A stretch of DNA of 64,000 bases from JANMAT01 sp031359995 (lineage in GTDB: Bacteria; Actinomycetota; Acidimicrobiia; Acidimicrobiales; Ilumatobacteraceae): contig JANMAT010000003.1 of the NCBI GenBank assembly GCA_031359995.1, positions 1 through 64,000 of the forward strand, read 5' to 3'. This document shows positions 8,327-16,955 of the stretch, in pieces (positions within the stretch are counted from its first letter, which is position 1; every line of letters starts with the position of its first letter). The notes beneath the pieces are model-generated. The model was not told where the DNA came from. It did not search any database and worked only from the letters and a program-made list of their open reading frames with translations. The position numbers were made by a program, and so were the translations under genes.

Positions 8327-9523
8327 ATGCCGGGACCGATGGACGGCTATCGCATCATCGACCTCACCCAGGTGGTGTCGGGTCCGCTGGCGGCGATGGT
8401 GCTGGCCGACCAGGGCGCCGACGTGGTGAAGGTGGAGCCGGTGGCCGGCGGCGACCTCACCCGCATCACCGGCATCCCCCACGGTGGCATCACGCCGTTC
8501 TTCGCCAACCACAACCGGGGCAAGCGGTCCTTCGCCGTCGACCTGCAGCAGGCCGAGGGCGTGGAGCTCGTGCTGCAGCTGTGCGACGGCGCCGACGTGT
8601 TCCTGCAGAACTTCCGGCCCGGCGTGATCGAGCGCCTCGGGCTCGGGCCCGACGTGGTGATGGCCCGCAACCCCGACCTCGTCTACGTGTCGATCAGTGG
8701 TTACGGCAAGACCGGCCCCTACGCCGACCGGCGCGTGTACGACCCGATCATCCAGGGGCTCACCGGGCACGTGGCCGCCCAGTGCAACCCCGAGATCCCC
8801 TTCACCGACGTGCACCGCACGATCGTGGCCGACAAGTCGACGTCGTGGACGGTGGCCCAGGCGGTCACCGCCGCGCTGCTGGCCCGCGAGCGGGGTCGGG
8901 CCCGCGGCCAGCTGATCGAGGTCGCCATGATCGACGCCGCCCTCGCCTTCTTCTGGTCGGACGGCATGATGCACCGCACCCTGATCGACGACGTTGCCGG
9001 CGCGGCGCGGCCCACGCTCGGACAGGTCATGCGGGTGACGCGCTGCGCCACCGGCGAGCTCATCTACTTCACCGGATCGGACAAGGAGCGCCACGGCCTG
9101 TTCCGCGCCCTCGGTCGGCCCGAGCTGGTGGACGATCCGCGCTTCGCCACCATCGTCGGGTTGAGCCAGCCCGGCAACATCCAGACCCTCGGGCAGATCC
9201 TCGCCGACGAGTTCGCCACGTGGGACGCGGCCGAGATCCTGCCGCGCCTGTTGGCCGAGGACGTGCCGTGCGGCTCGGTGCACGACGTCGACTCGTTGGT
9301 GCACGACCCGCAGCTGGCCCACAACGACACGCTGCGGGAGTGGACGCACCCGACCGCGGGACCGGTGCGCCAGACCCGCCCGGCGCCGCGCATGTCGGCC
9401 ACCCCGATCGAGCCGCGCTACACCGCGTCGTTGCTCGGCGAGCACACCGACGAGGTGCTCGCCGGGCTCGGGCTCGACGCCGCCGCGGTGGCCGCGCTGC
9501 GGAGCCGGGGCGTGGTCGGGTAG
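8327..9523 (+). CDS. Family III CoA-transferase (CaiB/BaiF type)
   Basis: The protein starts MPGPMDGYRIIDLTQVVSGP and continues with the family signatures AAMVLADQGADVVKVEPVGG-like, NRGKRSFAVDL, VFLQNFRPGVIERLGLG and VYVSISGYGKTGPYADR. The segment QLIEVAMIDAALAFF holds the aspartate at the place of the catalytic Asp of formyl-CoA transferase. The enzyme would move CoA between carboxylic acids in the cytosol; the substrates are unknown. ATG 8327 is preferred over the upstream frame opening at 8258 because GAGGGGA lies 7 nt upstream. A second family III gene is at 31555; the two are not close duplicates. Confidence 0.87.
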   Translation: MPGPMDGYRIIDLTQVVSGPLAAMVLADQGADVVKVEPVAGGDLTRITGIPHGGITPFFANHNRGKRSFAVDLQQAEGVELVLQLCDGADVFLQNFRPGVIERLGLGPDVVMARNPDLVYVSISGYGKTGPYADRRVYDPIIQGLTGHVAAQCNPEIPFTDVHRTIVADKSTSWTVAQAVTAALLARERGRARGQLIEVAMIDAALAFFWSDGMMHRTLIDDVAGAARPTLGQVMRVTRCATGELIYFTGSDKERHGLFRALGRPELVDDPRFATIVGLSQPGNIQTLGQILADEFATWDAAEILPRLLAEDVPCGSVHDVDSLVHDPQLAHNDTLREWTHPTAGPVRQTRPAPRMSATPIEPRYTASLLGEHTDEVLAGLGLDAAAVAALRSRGVVG

Positions 9524-9540
9524 CGCACAGGCTCCGGGGC

Positions 9541-10035
9541 ATGGCACGACGGGCGGTCGTGGTCGTGCGGCGGTGGCCGTGGCCGGCGGGCTCCTCGCCG
9601 GATGCGGCGCGCCCGATCCGGCCATCACGGTGCTCGGCGTGGCGATCGGTGGTGACGGCCGTTCCCTGCTCGTTTCGGTGCGCGACGACTCGGACAAGAG
9701 TGCCGGCTGCTGGACGCAGTTGCACGGCACGGCCACGCTGAAGCCGGACACGCTCGACGTGCACCTGGAGGGGACGCTGTCCCACAAGCCTCCGTGCGAG
9801 CGCGGGGTGACACGGCTGGCTGTCCGACGCCATCAGGACCCGCACCGTTCGTGACGCCGTCTACCGCACGCCCATCGCACTGTTGCCGCTGGCCGTCCCC
9901 GAACCGGGCAACGCCTGGACCGTGCAGCACAGCAGCGGCGACGCGAGGGCATGGTTCCAGGCCCGCCGCGTCAGCCCCTCACCGCTCACGCTCGACGGGA
10001 TCCTGAAGGGCCGCAACCTCTACCTCGGGGTGTGA
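9541..10035 (+). pseudogene. Frameshifted small lipoprotein gene
   Basis: Three frames carry pieces of one plausible lipoprotein. ATG 9541 gives MARRAVVVVRR, a positively charged n-region, in frame 1. From 9573 another frame gives VAVAGGLLAGCGAPDP, a hydrophobic core with a lipobox (LAGC), running to a stop at 9854. From 9811 a third frame gives HGWLSDAIRTRTVRDAVYRT and continues to the TGA at 10033-10035, ending LKGRNLYLGV. Each piece has normal actinobacterial codon bias, so a former single gene with two indels fits best; assembly error at GC runs is the alternative. The 3' end overlaps the convergent VOC gene. Confidence 0.5.
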
Positions 10036-10881
10036 GCGCGGCACGCGCTCGGCCGTGCGGGCGACGGCCTGCTCGAACAAGAGACGGGCACCGAACACGG
10101 TGGCCCCCGCCGGGCTGGTCGACGTCGTGACCCCGCGCTCGGCCAGCACGGCGGCGGCCCGCCCGGGATCGTCGGAGCAGAGCACCAGCGCGTGGATGCC
10201 ACCGCTGCGCTCCTTCACGTCGCGCTCGATGGCGGCGGCGAAGGGCTGGCGGGTGTCGACCGCCGACACGAGCTCGATGACACCACCCTGGGGCGGGCGC
10301 ACCGTGGCGGTGCGCACGCCGCGCTCGTCGTCGGTGGTGACCGGGCCCACCTGCAGGCCGAGACCGTCCTGATAGGCGATCGCGGCGAGCGACGCGTCGG
10401 CGGTGGCGACGATCACCCGCATGATGCCCGACAGGCCCGGTGCCGCCTTCTCGTAGGCCGGGCCGGGCGAGACAGAGTCGTTCGGGTACACCCGCACGAG
10501 CACGCCGCTGGTCGACCGCGGGTGGATGTCGCGGCCGCCGGCGCCAGCCATCAGCGGCAGCACGGCCACGCCGCGGGCCAGCAGCGCATCGGCCTCGGCG
10601 TTGGGATCGGGAGCCTCCAGCATGAGCGCGTAGAAGCCCTCGCCGCGGGCGTCGAGGAACTTCCGCAGCGCCTGGCTGAGCGGCTTCGACGGATCGGCCG
10701 GGGCCATCAACTCGATGTTGCTGCCGCCCGCCGGTTGACACATGCCGACGTGGGCGCCGAGCGACGCCACGGTCTGGTCCGAGAAGTCGGCCACCGGCAT
10801 GGCGAACACGTCGCGGAACATCGCGACCGCAGCCGGGTAGTCGTGCATCGCGATGGCGATGCGGGGCATGTTGGTGATCAC
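9979..10881 (-). CDS. VOC-superfamily protein with two glyoxalase-like modules
   Basis: The first module begins MPRIAIAMHDYPAAVAMFRD, the usual opening of glyoxalase/methylmalonyl-CoA-epimerase-type VOC domains, and includes SNIELMAPAD. The second begins MRVIVATADASLAAIAYQDG (about residue 150) and includes GVIELVS and HALVLCSDDPGRAAAVLAERG. Glu residues in NIELM and VIELV fit the metal-ligand position of such modules. The reaction is unknown. The start is GTG 10881 with AAAGGA 8 nt upstream; ATG 10869 is an alternative. It lies 15 bp downstream of the LLM oxidoreductase on the same strand, so the pair probably works on one substrate. Confidence 0.72.
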   Translation of the reverse strand: MITNMPRIAIAMHDYPAAVAMFRDVFAMPVADFSDQTVASLGAHVGMCQPAGGSNIELMAPADPSKPLSQALRKFLDARGEGFYALMLEAPDPNAEADALLARGVAVLPLMAGAGGRDIHPRSTSGVLVRVYPNDSVSPGPAYEKAAPGLSGIMRVIVATADASLAAIAYQDGLGLQVGPVTTDDERGVRTATVRPPQGGVIELVSAVDTRQPFAAAIERDVKERSGGIHALVLCSDDPGRAAAVLAERGVTTSTSPAGATVFGARLLFEQAVARTAERVPRSHPEVEVAALQDPVERER

Positions 10882-10896
10882 GATCGGTCCTTTCGC

Positions 10897-11895
10897 TCAC
10901 AGATCGCGCAGCGCGGGGATGACCTCGCGGGCGAACAGTTCGATGCTGGCGCTGGCCATGGCCGGGTCGACGCCCGGCCAGACGGCCCAGAAGAAGTGGC
11001 GGTCGAACGGCGCCGCGGCGTGGGCGGCGCGGATGGCGTCGATGATCTGCGCCGGCGTGCCGCACAGGTAGAGGCCGCGCGACTCGAGGTCGGCCTCGTC
11101 CACCGGCGGATCGCCGAACGCGGGCTGCCCGGCCGCTTTGAACCAGCTGGCGTAGTTCTGCAACTGGTAGAGCGCGTGCGGGCGAAGGACGGTCCAGTCG
11201 CGCTCGGGGTCGTCGGAGCAGAACAACCACTGGGCGGTGGACGCGATGGCGGGGTGCTCGGTGTCCTTGCCGTACTCGCGCAGGTGCTCCACGTAGTCGG
11301 CCCGCGCCGGGCCGCCGCCGAGCAGCCCGTCGCCGATGCGGGCGGCGCGGCGCAGGGCCTCGCCGGCGGTGGCGCCGATCCACACCGGGATGGGCCGCTG
11401 CACGGGCTTGGGCGTGCAGCGCACGTTGTCGTAGTGGAAGTGGCGGCCGTGGAAGGAGAACTCGTCCTCCGTCCAGCACTTGCGCATGATCTCGACGGCC
11501 TCTTCGGTGATGGAGCCGCGGTGGCTGCGGTTCACGTTGAAGGTGGCGAACTCCTCGAGGCGGTAGCCGACCGCAGGTCCGAAGATGAAGCGGCCGTTGG
11601 AGATGATGTCGACGACCGCGCAGTCCTCGGCCAGGCGCACCGGGTCGTGGAACGGCATGAGGAGCACGTTGGTGCCGATGGTGACGCGCGTGGTGCGAGC
11701 GGCGATGGCCGCCGCCATCGGCAGGCACGACGGCAGGTAGCCGTCGTCGATGAAGTGGTGCTCGGACAACCAGATGTCGTCGAAGCCCAGCTCCTCGGCC
11801 CGCACGATCTGATCGAGGGTGGCCGCGTAGAGCTCGGCGTTCGACCGCCCCGCGCTGGCCGGGTTGCGAAAGTCGTACCAGAGCCCGAACTTCAT
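10897..11895 (-). CDS. LLM-class flavin-dependent oxidoreductase
   Basis: The 332-residue TIM-barrel protein shows the bacterial luciferase-like pattern: MKFGLWYDFRNP at strand 1, ELGFDDIWLSEHHFIDDGY, TTRVTIGTNVLLMPFHDPVRLAED and PIPVWIGATAGEALRRAARIGDG. The WLSEHHF motif and the length are typical of FMN/FADH2- or F420-dependent monooxygenases and reductases; the cofactor cannot be settled from sequence. The frame is open far upstream of 11895, but ATG 11895 is supported by the family start and by TACGGT 6 nt upstream. It heads a two-gene unit with the VOC protein. Confidence 0.87.
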   Translation of the reverse strand: MKFGLWYDFRNPASAGRSNAELYAATLDQIVRAEELGFDDIWLSEHHFIDDGYLPSCLPMAAAIAARTTRVTIGTNVLLMPFHDPVRLAEDCAVVDIISNGRFIFGPAVGYRLEEFATFNVNRSHRGSITEEAVEIMRKCWTEDEFSFHGRHFHYDNVRCTPKPVQRPIPVWIGATAGEALRRAARIGDGLLGGGPARADYVEHLREYGKDTEHPAIASTAQWLFCSDDPERDWTVLRPHALYQLQNYASWFKAAGQPAFGDPPVDEADLESRGLYLCGTPAQIIDAIRAAHAAAPFDRHFFWAVWPGVDPAMASASIELFAREVIPALRDL

Positions 11896-11901
11896 GCCGT
11901 C

Positions 11902-11907
11902 ACCGTA
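11902..11907 (-). promoter_or_regulatory. Leaderless -10 hexamer TACGGT for the LLM/VOC unit
   Basis: On the minus strand TACGGT is followed by 6 nt and the ATG at 11895; no Shine-Dalgarno sequence is present. The region 11896-12166 also holds a 9-bp hairpin (GGCGTCGGC 11944-11952 with GCCGACGCC 11967-11975). Confidence 0.55.
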
Positions 11908-12153
11908 GACGCGGTGGACGGACGATCCGCCCAGCGTGTCAACGGCGTCGGCGGGCACCGCTGGTCGCCGACGCCCGACCCGCCGAACTCCTGCACGATC
12001 GCTACCGGTGGGGAAACGCCAGGAGGGCCGCCGGCGCCCACATGATGTCGTGTCACAGGTGGGCGTCGGCGGGGTCGAGAGCAGGCATGCGACCAGCCAA
12101 CCTTCACCGCGATGTTCGGGTCGATGGCGGGGAACTCTGTCGCACCCCTTCTC

Positions 12154-12159
12154 TACGGT
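12154..12159 (+). promoter_or_regulatory. Leaderless -10 hexamer TACGGT for the HNH gene
   Basis: TACGGT is followed by 7 nt and the ATG at 12167. It is the same hexamer as the divergent promoter at 11902-11907. Confidence 0.6.
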
Positions 12160-12166
12160 GGTGTCC

Positions 12167-13372
12167 ATGAAGGCCGCCATCGCCCCGATCGTCGAACGCC
12201 TCGCCGCGCTCGACCCAGCAATGGCAGGCGCCGATGAACTCCGGGCCGCGCTGGGCGACCTGAAACGCCTGCGGTCATGGACCGACGCCCGCGAAGCGGC
12301 GGTCGTGGCTGCGCTCGAGGTGGCCGTGTCGTTCCCGGAACGAGCCATCACCGATGCCCAGCAGGTGCCTTTCCGCGACGCCGAACGCTCGCTGGCGCGA
12401 GCACAGTTCCTGCGCGACGTGCCCGCGTTCGCCGCGGCGCTCGAGGCCGGAGCGATCACGGTCGGGCACGTCGACGTCGTCCTGCGCGCCGCCAAGAAGC
12501 TCGAACCCGCGGCGCGGGCCGTGTTGCTCGGCGAGGTCGACCGGCTCGTCGCGTTGGCGACTGGACTCGATCTCGATACGTTCACCCGTCGGGTACGGCA
12601 ACGCTGCGCACTCTTGCGCAGCCACGACGACGATGACGCCCGCCTCGAGCGGCAACGACAGGCCACCAGCTTGCGGTCGTGGGTCGATCAGATCACCGGA
12701 ATGTGGTGCTTCCACGGCGAGTTCGACCCTGTCACCGGCCTCCATCTCGACCAAGCGCTACGCGCCCAAATCGAACGGCTCTTCCACGACAAGCTCCCCG
12801 ACACCGCACCATCCGATCCGCTCGTGCGCCAACAACACCTCGCGGCGTTGGCGTTCGCCGACCTCGTCCTCCACCCCGGCGGCGCGTCACGCGTCCGGCC
12901 CGAAGTCGTCGCCGTCATCGACTTGAGTGACGGGCCCGCCCAGATCGAATGGAACCTCCCGATCGAGGTCCCCGAGCGGGTCATGGACGCCCTGCTGGGG
13001 CAAGCCGACCTGTCCGTCGTCGTGGTCCGCAACGGGGTCGTCCTCCACGCCCCCGGCTGTCTGGACGAAGGCCGCCACAAGCGCACCGCCAGCCGGGCGC
13101 AACGGCGTGCCCTGCGCGGGTTCTACCGGTGCTGCGCCATCCCCGGCTGCACCGTCGCGTTCGACCGGTGCAAGATCCACCACCTCCGCTACTGGGAACG
13201 CGGCGGCCCTAGCGACCTCGCCAACTTGCTCCCCGTCTGCAGCAAACACCACCACTGCGTCCACGACCGCGGCTGGGCGGTGACCATGAGCGCCGATCGG
13301 TCGCTGCGCGTCGACCTTCCCGACGGCACCACCATGACCACCGGACCACCCCAACGACGCGCCACCGGCTGA
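12167..13372 (+). CDS. DUF222 / HNH endonuclease-domain protein
   Basis: Residues 1-290 form the helical DUF222 region (ELRAALGDLKRLRSWTDARE, FRDAERSLARAQFL, GHVDVVLRAAKKLEP, FHGEFDPVTGLHL). The C-terminus has a McrA-like HNH nuclease: ALRGFYRCCAIPGCTVAF (about 315-332) and CKIHHLRYWERGGPSDLANL (about 335-354), then LLPVCSKHHHCVHDRGW (354-370). Paired cysteines and the HH/N/H residues form the zinc-binding beta-beta-alpha-metal site. Such genes occur in many copies in actinobacterial genomes and have been linked to mobile or selfish elements, but no function is established. Codon choice includes more A/T third positions than neighbours. ATG 12167 is chosen from the promoter; a longer frame from 11936 covers the intergenic region. 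Confidence 0.85.
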   Translation: MKAAIAPIVERLAALDPAMAGADELRAALGDLKRLRSWTDAREAAVVAALEVAVSFPERAITDAQQVPFRDAERSLARAQFLRDVPAFAAALEAGAITVGHVDVVLRAAKKLEPAARAVLLGEVDRLVALATGLDLDTFTRRVRQRCALLRSHDDDDARLERQRQATSLRSWVDQITGMWCFHGEFDPVTGLHLDQALRAQIERLFHDKLPDTAPSDPLVRQQHLAALAFADLVLHPGGASRVRPEVVAVIDLSDGPAQIEWNLPIEVPERVMDALLGQADLSVVVVRNGVVLHAPGCLDEGRHKRTASRAQRRALRGFYRCCAIPGCTVAFDRCKIHHLRYWERGGPSDLANLLPVCSKHHHCVHDRGWAVTMSADRSLRVDLPDGTTMTTGPPQRRATG

Positions 13373-13496
13373 CGCCGGCCGGCCACCGGCACCACGTGAT
13401 CAGCGGCGTTGCCCACCGAACGTCGCAGCCCCAGACCACGCCCCTTGACAACCGAACCAGCGCACCCGCCCGCCCGCCATACGCGCGGCCGGACTC

Positions 13497-14696
13497 TCAG
13501 CTCGGGATGTTCTTCCAGGGCAGGTCCTTGTCGACCCGGACGTCGCCGGGCAGGCCGAGGACCCGCTCACCGAGGATGTTGCGCATGACCTCCGAGGTGC
13601 CGCCCTCGATCGTGTTGGCCCGCGACCGCAGGAACGACTTCGAGATGGTCGACGCCACGGGTCCGCTCTCGCCCTCGACCCGCTTGCGGGGGTAGCCGGG
13701 TTCGTGGATCATGCCCTCCGGTCCGAGCAGCTCGATGGCCAGCTCCCACAGCTTCAGGTTCAGCTCCGAGCTGGCGTGCTTGGTGACCGACCCCTCCGGA
13801 CCGGGGTTGCCCATGCCGGCCGCCGCCCGAGCCCGCAGCGTGGTGAGGCGGATCACCTCGGCCTCGATCCACAGCTTCGTGACACGGTCACGGAGCACTC
13901 GGCCCTCCACCTCGCCGCACGACGACTTGCGCTTCTGCCACACATCGACCACCGACGCGATGTTGCCGGTGCCGCGCGCTGCGGTGTTGCCGCCCAGGGC
14001 GACGCGCTCATTCATGAGCGTGGTGGTGGCCACCCGCCACCCGTCGCCGACATCGCCCAGGATGTTGCTGTGGGGCACGCGCACGTCGGTGAAGAACACC
14101 TCGTTGAACTCGGCGTCACCGGTGATCTGGAACAGCGGGCGGATCTCCACCCCCGGCGACTTCATGTCGAGGATGAAGTACGACAGGCCCTTGTGCTTGG
14201 GCACGTCGGGGTCGGTGCGCACCAGCAGCATCCCGTACGACGCTCGGTGGGCGACGCTGGTCCACACCTTCTGGCCGTTCACGAGCCACTCGTCGCCGTC
14301 GCGAGCGGCCCGGCTCGACAGACCGGCCACGTCCGAGCCGTGGCTCGGCTCGCTGAACATCTGGCACCAGATGTCCTCGCCCGTGAAGATGCGCTTCAGG
14401 TACCTGCGGTGGTGCTCCTCGGAGCCGTAGGTGAGCACCGTGGGCAGGCCCATGCCGATGCCGATCGTGTTGATCGCCAGCGCGTTGAAGTCGCGTCCCG
14501 CATCACGAATGGCCTGGTCGACCACCAGTTGCATCCTGGGCGACAGACCAAGGCCGCCCTTGCCCTCGGGGAACTGCACGCGGGCGAGCCCGGCATCCCA
14601 CAGGGCGCCACGGAAGGCGACCTCGTCGGCGTCGATGCCGACGGCCTCGACGGTGGCCGTCGTGCGCTCGCGAATCTCCTGGTCGGTGATGACCAT
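13497..14696 (-). CDS. Acyl-CoA dehydrogenase
   Basis: The 399-residue protein carries the ACAD signatures in order: WCQMFSEPSHGSDVAGLSSR (FAD/substrate loop, about 110-130), VNGQKVWTSVAHRASYGML, FNEVFFTDVRVPHSNILGDV, and the C-terminal TIEGGTSEVMRNILGERVLG (about 365-385). The Glu in IEGGTSE sits in the usual region, but the identity of the catalytic base differs between ACAD classes. It likely oxidises acyl-CoA in the cytosol with electron-transfer flavoprotein as acceptor. ATG 14696 has AGGAG at a good distance. No beta-oxidation partners are adjacent. Confidence 0.9.
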   Translation of the reverse strand: MVITDQEIRERTTATVEAVGIDADEVAFRGALWDAGLARVQFPEGKGGLGLSPRMQLVVDQAIRDAGRDFNALAINTIGIGMGLPTVLTYGSEEHHRRYLKRIFTGEDIWCQMFSEPSHGSDVAGLSSRAARDGDEWLVNGQKVWTSVAHRASYGMLLVRTDPDVPKHKGLSYFILDMKSPGVEIRPLFQITGDAEFNEVFFTDVRVPHSNILGDVGDGWRVATTTLMNERVALGGNTAARGTGNIASVVDVWQKRKSSCGEVEGRVLRDRVTKLWIEAEVIRLTTLRARAAAGMGNPGPEGSVTKHASSELNLKLWELAIELLGPEGMIHEPGYPRKRVEGESGPVASTISKSFLRSRANTIEGGTSEVMRNILGERVLGLPGDVRVDKDLPWKNIPS

Positions 14697-14780
14697 CTCG
14701 TGCTCCTGCTCGATCGGGGCCGACGACGTGGGCCACCCGCTTTCTAGTCGGGCCGACCTCCCCGCCCCCCATGGACGATC

Positions 14781-16892
14781 TCAGCGGCCATCCAGGTGGA
14801 GCAGCGCCGCCTGCTCCGGGAGCAGCGCCGGCAACCGCACGCCATGGGCCGCGAGCTGGGCACCGGTCAGGGTGAGCCCGTCGCGCCACCACGGCGGTTG
14901 CTGCCGCTCGGCGATGCGACCACCCGGACCCGGCAGGGGCAGCGGCAGGATGCGGTACCGCCGGGCGGGGTCCAACCCGGGCAGGCGAAGCGTCGGCAGC
15001 GTCAGGCTCATGGCCGACCCGAGCAGCGCGTAGCTCACCACGCCCTCCGACCGGTCGGGCGCGTACACACCGTGGGCCACGCCGGGCGACTCGACATCGA
15101 ACCGCACCGTGTCGCCGCCGTGCAGCAGCGGCCGGAACCGCTGGTGCAGGGCGACGGCTTCGGCCAGGTCGGCCCGCTCCTGCTCGCTCAGCTCGAGCAC
15201 GTTCCACTCCACCCCCAGATGGCCGAACAGCGCGGTGGCCGCCCGGAAGGCCAGGGTGTGCACCCGCCCCGTGGTGTGCGAGCGCGTCGGCCCGATGTGG
15301 GCGCCCATCACCTCGGGCGGGATCAGCATCGACGCCCCCCGCTGGATGGTCTGGCGCTCGAGGGCGTCGTTGCAGTCGCTCGTCCACACCCGAGCCGTGC
15401 GGGTCAGGATGCCGTGGTCGATGCGCCCTCCGCCCGACGAGCAGCTCTCGATCTCCACGTCGGGGTGCCGCCGGCCGAGCTCGTCGAGCAGGCGGTACAC
15501 GGCCAGCGTCTGGGCGTGCGCCCCCGGGGCACCATCGGCGCCCGAATCCTGGGCGTGCACGCGGTTCATGTCCCACTTCACGTAGGCGATGTCGTGGTCG
15601 CGCAGCAGCGCGTCGAGCTGACCCAGGATGTGGGCGTAGGCGGCAGGGTGGGCCAGGTTCAGCACGAGCTGGTTGCGACCGAGCACGGGTTCGTAGCCGG
15701 AGGTCACCAGCGCCCACTCGGGATGGGCCCGGTACAGGTCGCTGTCGGGGTTCACCATCTCGGGCTCCACCCAGATGCCGAACTCCATGCCCCGGCCTCG
15801 CACGTGGTCGATCAGGGGCGCCAGCCCCTCGGGGTACCGCTCGGGCGACACGGTCCAGTCGCCCAGCCCGCGGGTGTCGTCCCGGCGTGCGCCGAACCAG
15901 CCGTCATCGAGCACGAAGCGCTCGATGCCGACCGACGCGGCCGAGTCGGCCAGCGCCTTCAGGCGGTCGACGTCGTGGTCGAAGTAGACCGCCTCCCAGG
16001 TGTTCAGCAGCACGGGCCGGGGCCGGGTCGGGTGGCCGGGCCGGGCCCGCAGGTCACGATGCAGCCCCCACGACGCCGGCGTCAGCCCCTGGCTGCTGTA
16101 CACGCCGAGCACCTCGGGCGTCGTGTAGGTGTCGCCCGGTTCCAGCACGACCTCGCCGGGGTGCAGCAGCTCGCCCAGCTGCAGGTAGCGCCGACCGTCG
16201 GGCAGGCGCTCGGCCAGCCACGAGTGGTTCCCGCTCCAGGCCAGGTGGACACCCCACACCTCGCCGTGCCACTCGCCGAAGCCGGTGGTGCCGGCGTGCA
16301 CCAGCGGCGGGTGCTCGTGCGACGAGCGACCCGTGCGGTTCTCGGCGCTGTGGGCGCCGTGGCGCCACGGCAGCCGCTCGGGGTGGAGCTCACGCACCCA
16401 CCGCCCGGTGAAGGTGAGCAGCTCGTCGGCCGCCTCGGGCAGGGGCAGGCTGACGGTCAGCGCGTCGAGCGAGTACCGCCGGGAGCCGGTGTTGGTGACC
16501 GCCACCGACGCGTGCAGGACGCCATGGGTGGTGAGCCGAAGCGTGCTCGTGAGCGTCAGCTGGGCCACGGCGTCGGCCGCCACCGCCACGAGCTCCCCGC
16601 CGGTGTGCGCCACCGACGCCGGCTCGAAGCGGGGTGCCCAGGCCCGGCCACCACCGCGCCGCCCGAGCAGGCCCGGGCGACCAGGGAACCCCGCACCGTG
16701 TTCGGGCACCAACGACATCGGTGCCGTCGTGTCGAGCGTGCCGCCCATCCTCGGCCGGCCGAGCGCGGCGGCGACCGACGCCGGGTCGGCGTCGCCGATC
16801 GGCGCACCCCAGTGGACGATGGTGGGTACCCCGGTCGCCACGTCGACGACGAGGTTCACGTTGGGGGCGCGCAGGACGATCACCGATGACAT
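14781..16892 (-). CDS. Alpha-galactosidase, GH36
   Basis: At 703 residues this has the three-domain size of bacterial GH36 enzymes: an N-terminal beta-sandwich, a TIM barrel and a C-terminal beta domain. Barrel motifs are FVLDDGWFGARRDD, FGIWVEPEMVNPDSDLYR, YVKWDMNR with nucleophile Asp441, ESCSSGGGRIDHGIL, and WTSDCND with acid/base Asp506. It would release terminal alpha-galactose from raffinose- or melibiose-type sugars. There is no signal peptide, so it should be cytoplasmic and needs an importer, which is not in the window. It diverges from the beta-galactosidase across 63 bp. CCGACTAGA sits just upstream, as it also does upstream of the acyl-CoA dehydrogenase. Confidence 0.93.
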   Translation of the reverse strand: MSSVIVLRAPNVNLVVDVATGVPTIVHWGAPIGDADPASVAAALGRPRMGGTLDTTAPMSLVPEHGAGFPGRPGLLGRRGGGRAWAPRFEPASVAHTGGELVAVAADAVAQLTLTSTLRLTTHGVLHASVAVTNTGSRRYSLDALTVSLPLPEAADELLTFTGRWVRELHPERLPWRHGAHSAENRTGRSSHEHPPLVHAGTTGFGEWHGEVWGVHLAWSGNHSWLAERLPDGRRYLQLGELLHPGEVVLEPGDTYTTPEVLGVYSSQGLTPASWGLHRDLRARPGHPTRPRPVLLNTWEAVYFDHDVDRLKALADSAASVGIERFVLDDGWFGARRDDTRGLGDWTVSPERYPEGLAPLIDHVRGRGMEFGIWVEPEMVNPDSDLYRAHPEWALVTSGYEPVLGRNQLVLNLAHPAAYAHILGQLDALLRDHDIAYVKWDMNRVHAQDSGADGAPGAHAQTLAVYRLLDELGRRHPDVEIESCSSGGGRIDHGILTRTARVWTSDCNDALERQTIQRGASMLIPPEVMGAHIGPTRSHTTGRVHTLAFRAATALFGHLGVEWNVLELSEQERADLAEAVALHQRFRPLLHGGDTVRFDVESPGVAHGVYAPDRSEGVVSYALLGSAMSLTLPTLRLPGLDPARRYRILPLPLPGPGGRIAERQQPPWWRDGLTLTGAQLAAHGVRLPALLPEQAALLHLDGR

Positions 16893-16955
16893 CGGCGCCC
16901 TGTCTAGTCGGCTCGGTCCTCACCGCGCGTGTGACGCCTGCGATGATGTCTGGCC

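Noticed and set aside
9808..9810. TGA in the lipoprotein region as a second selenocysteine codon
   Set aside because: The sequence before and after it is not in one continuous frame; frameshifts explain it better.
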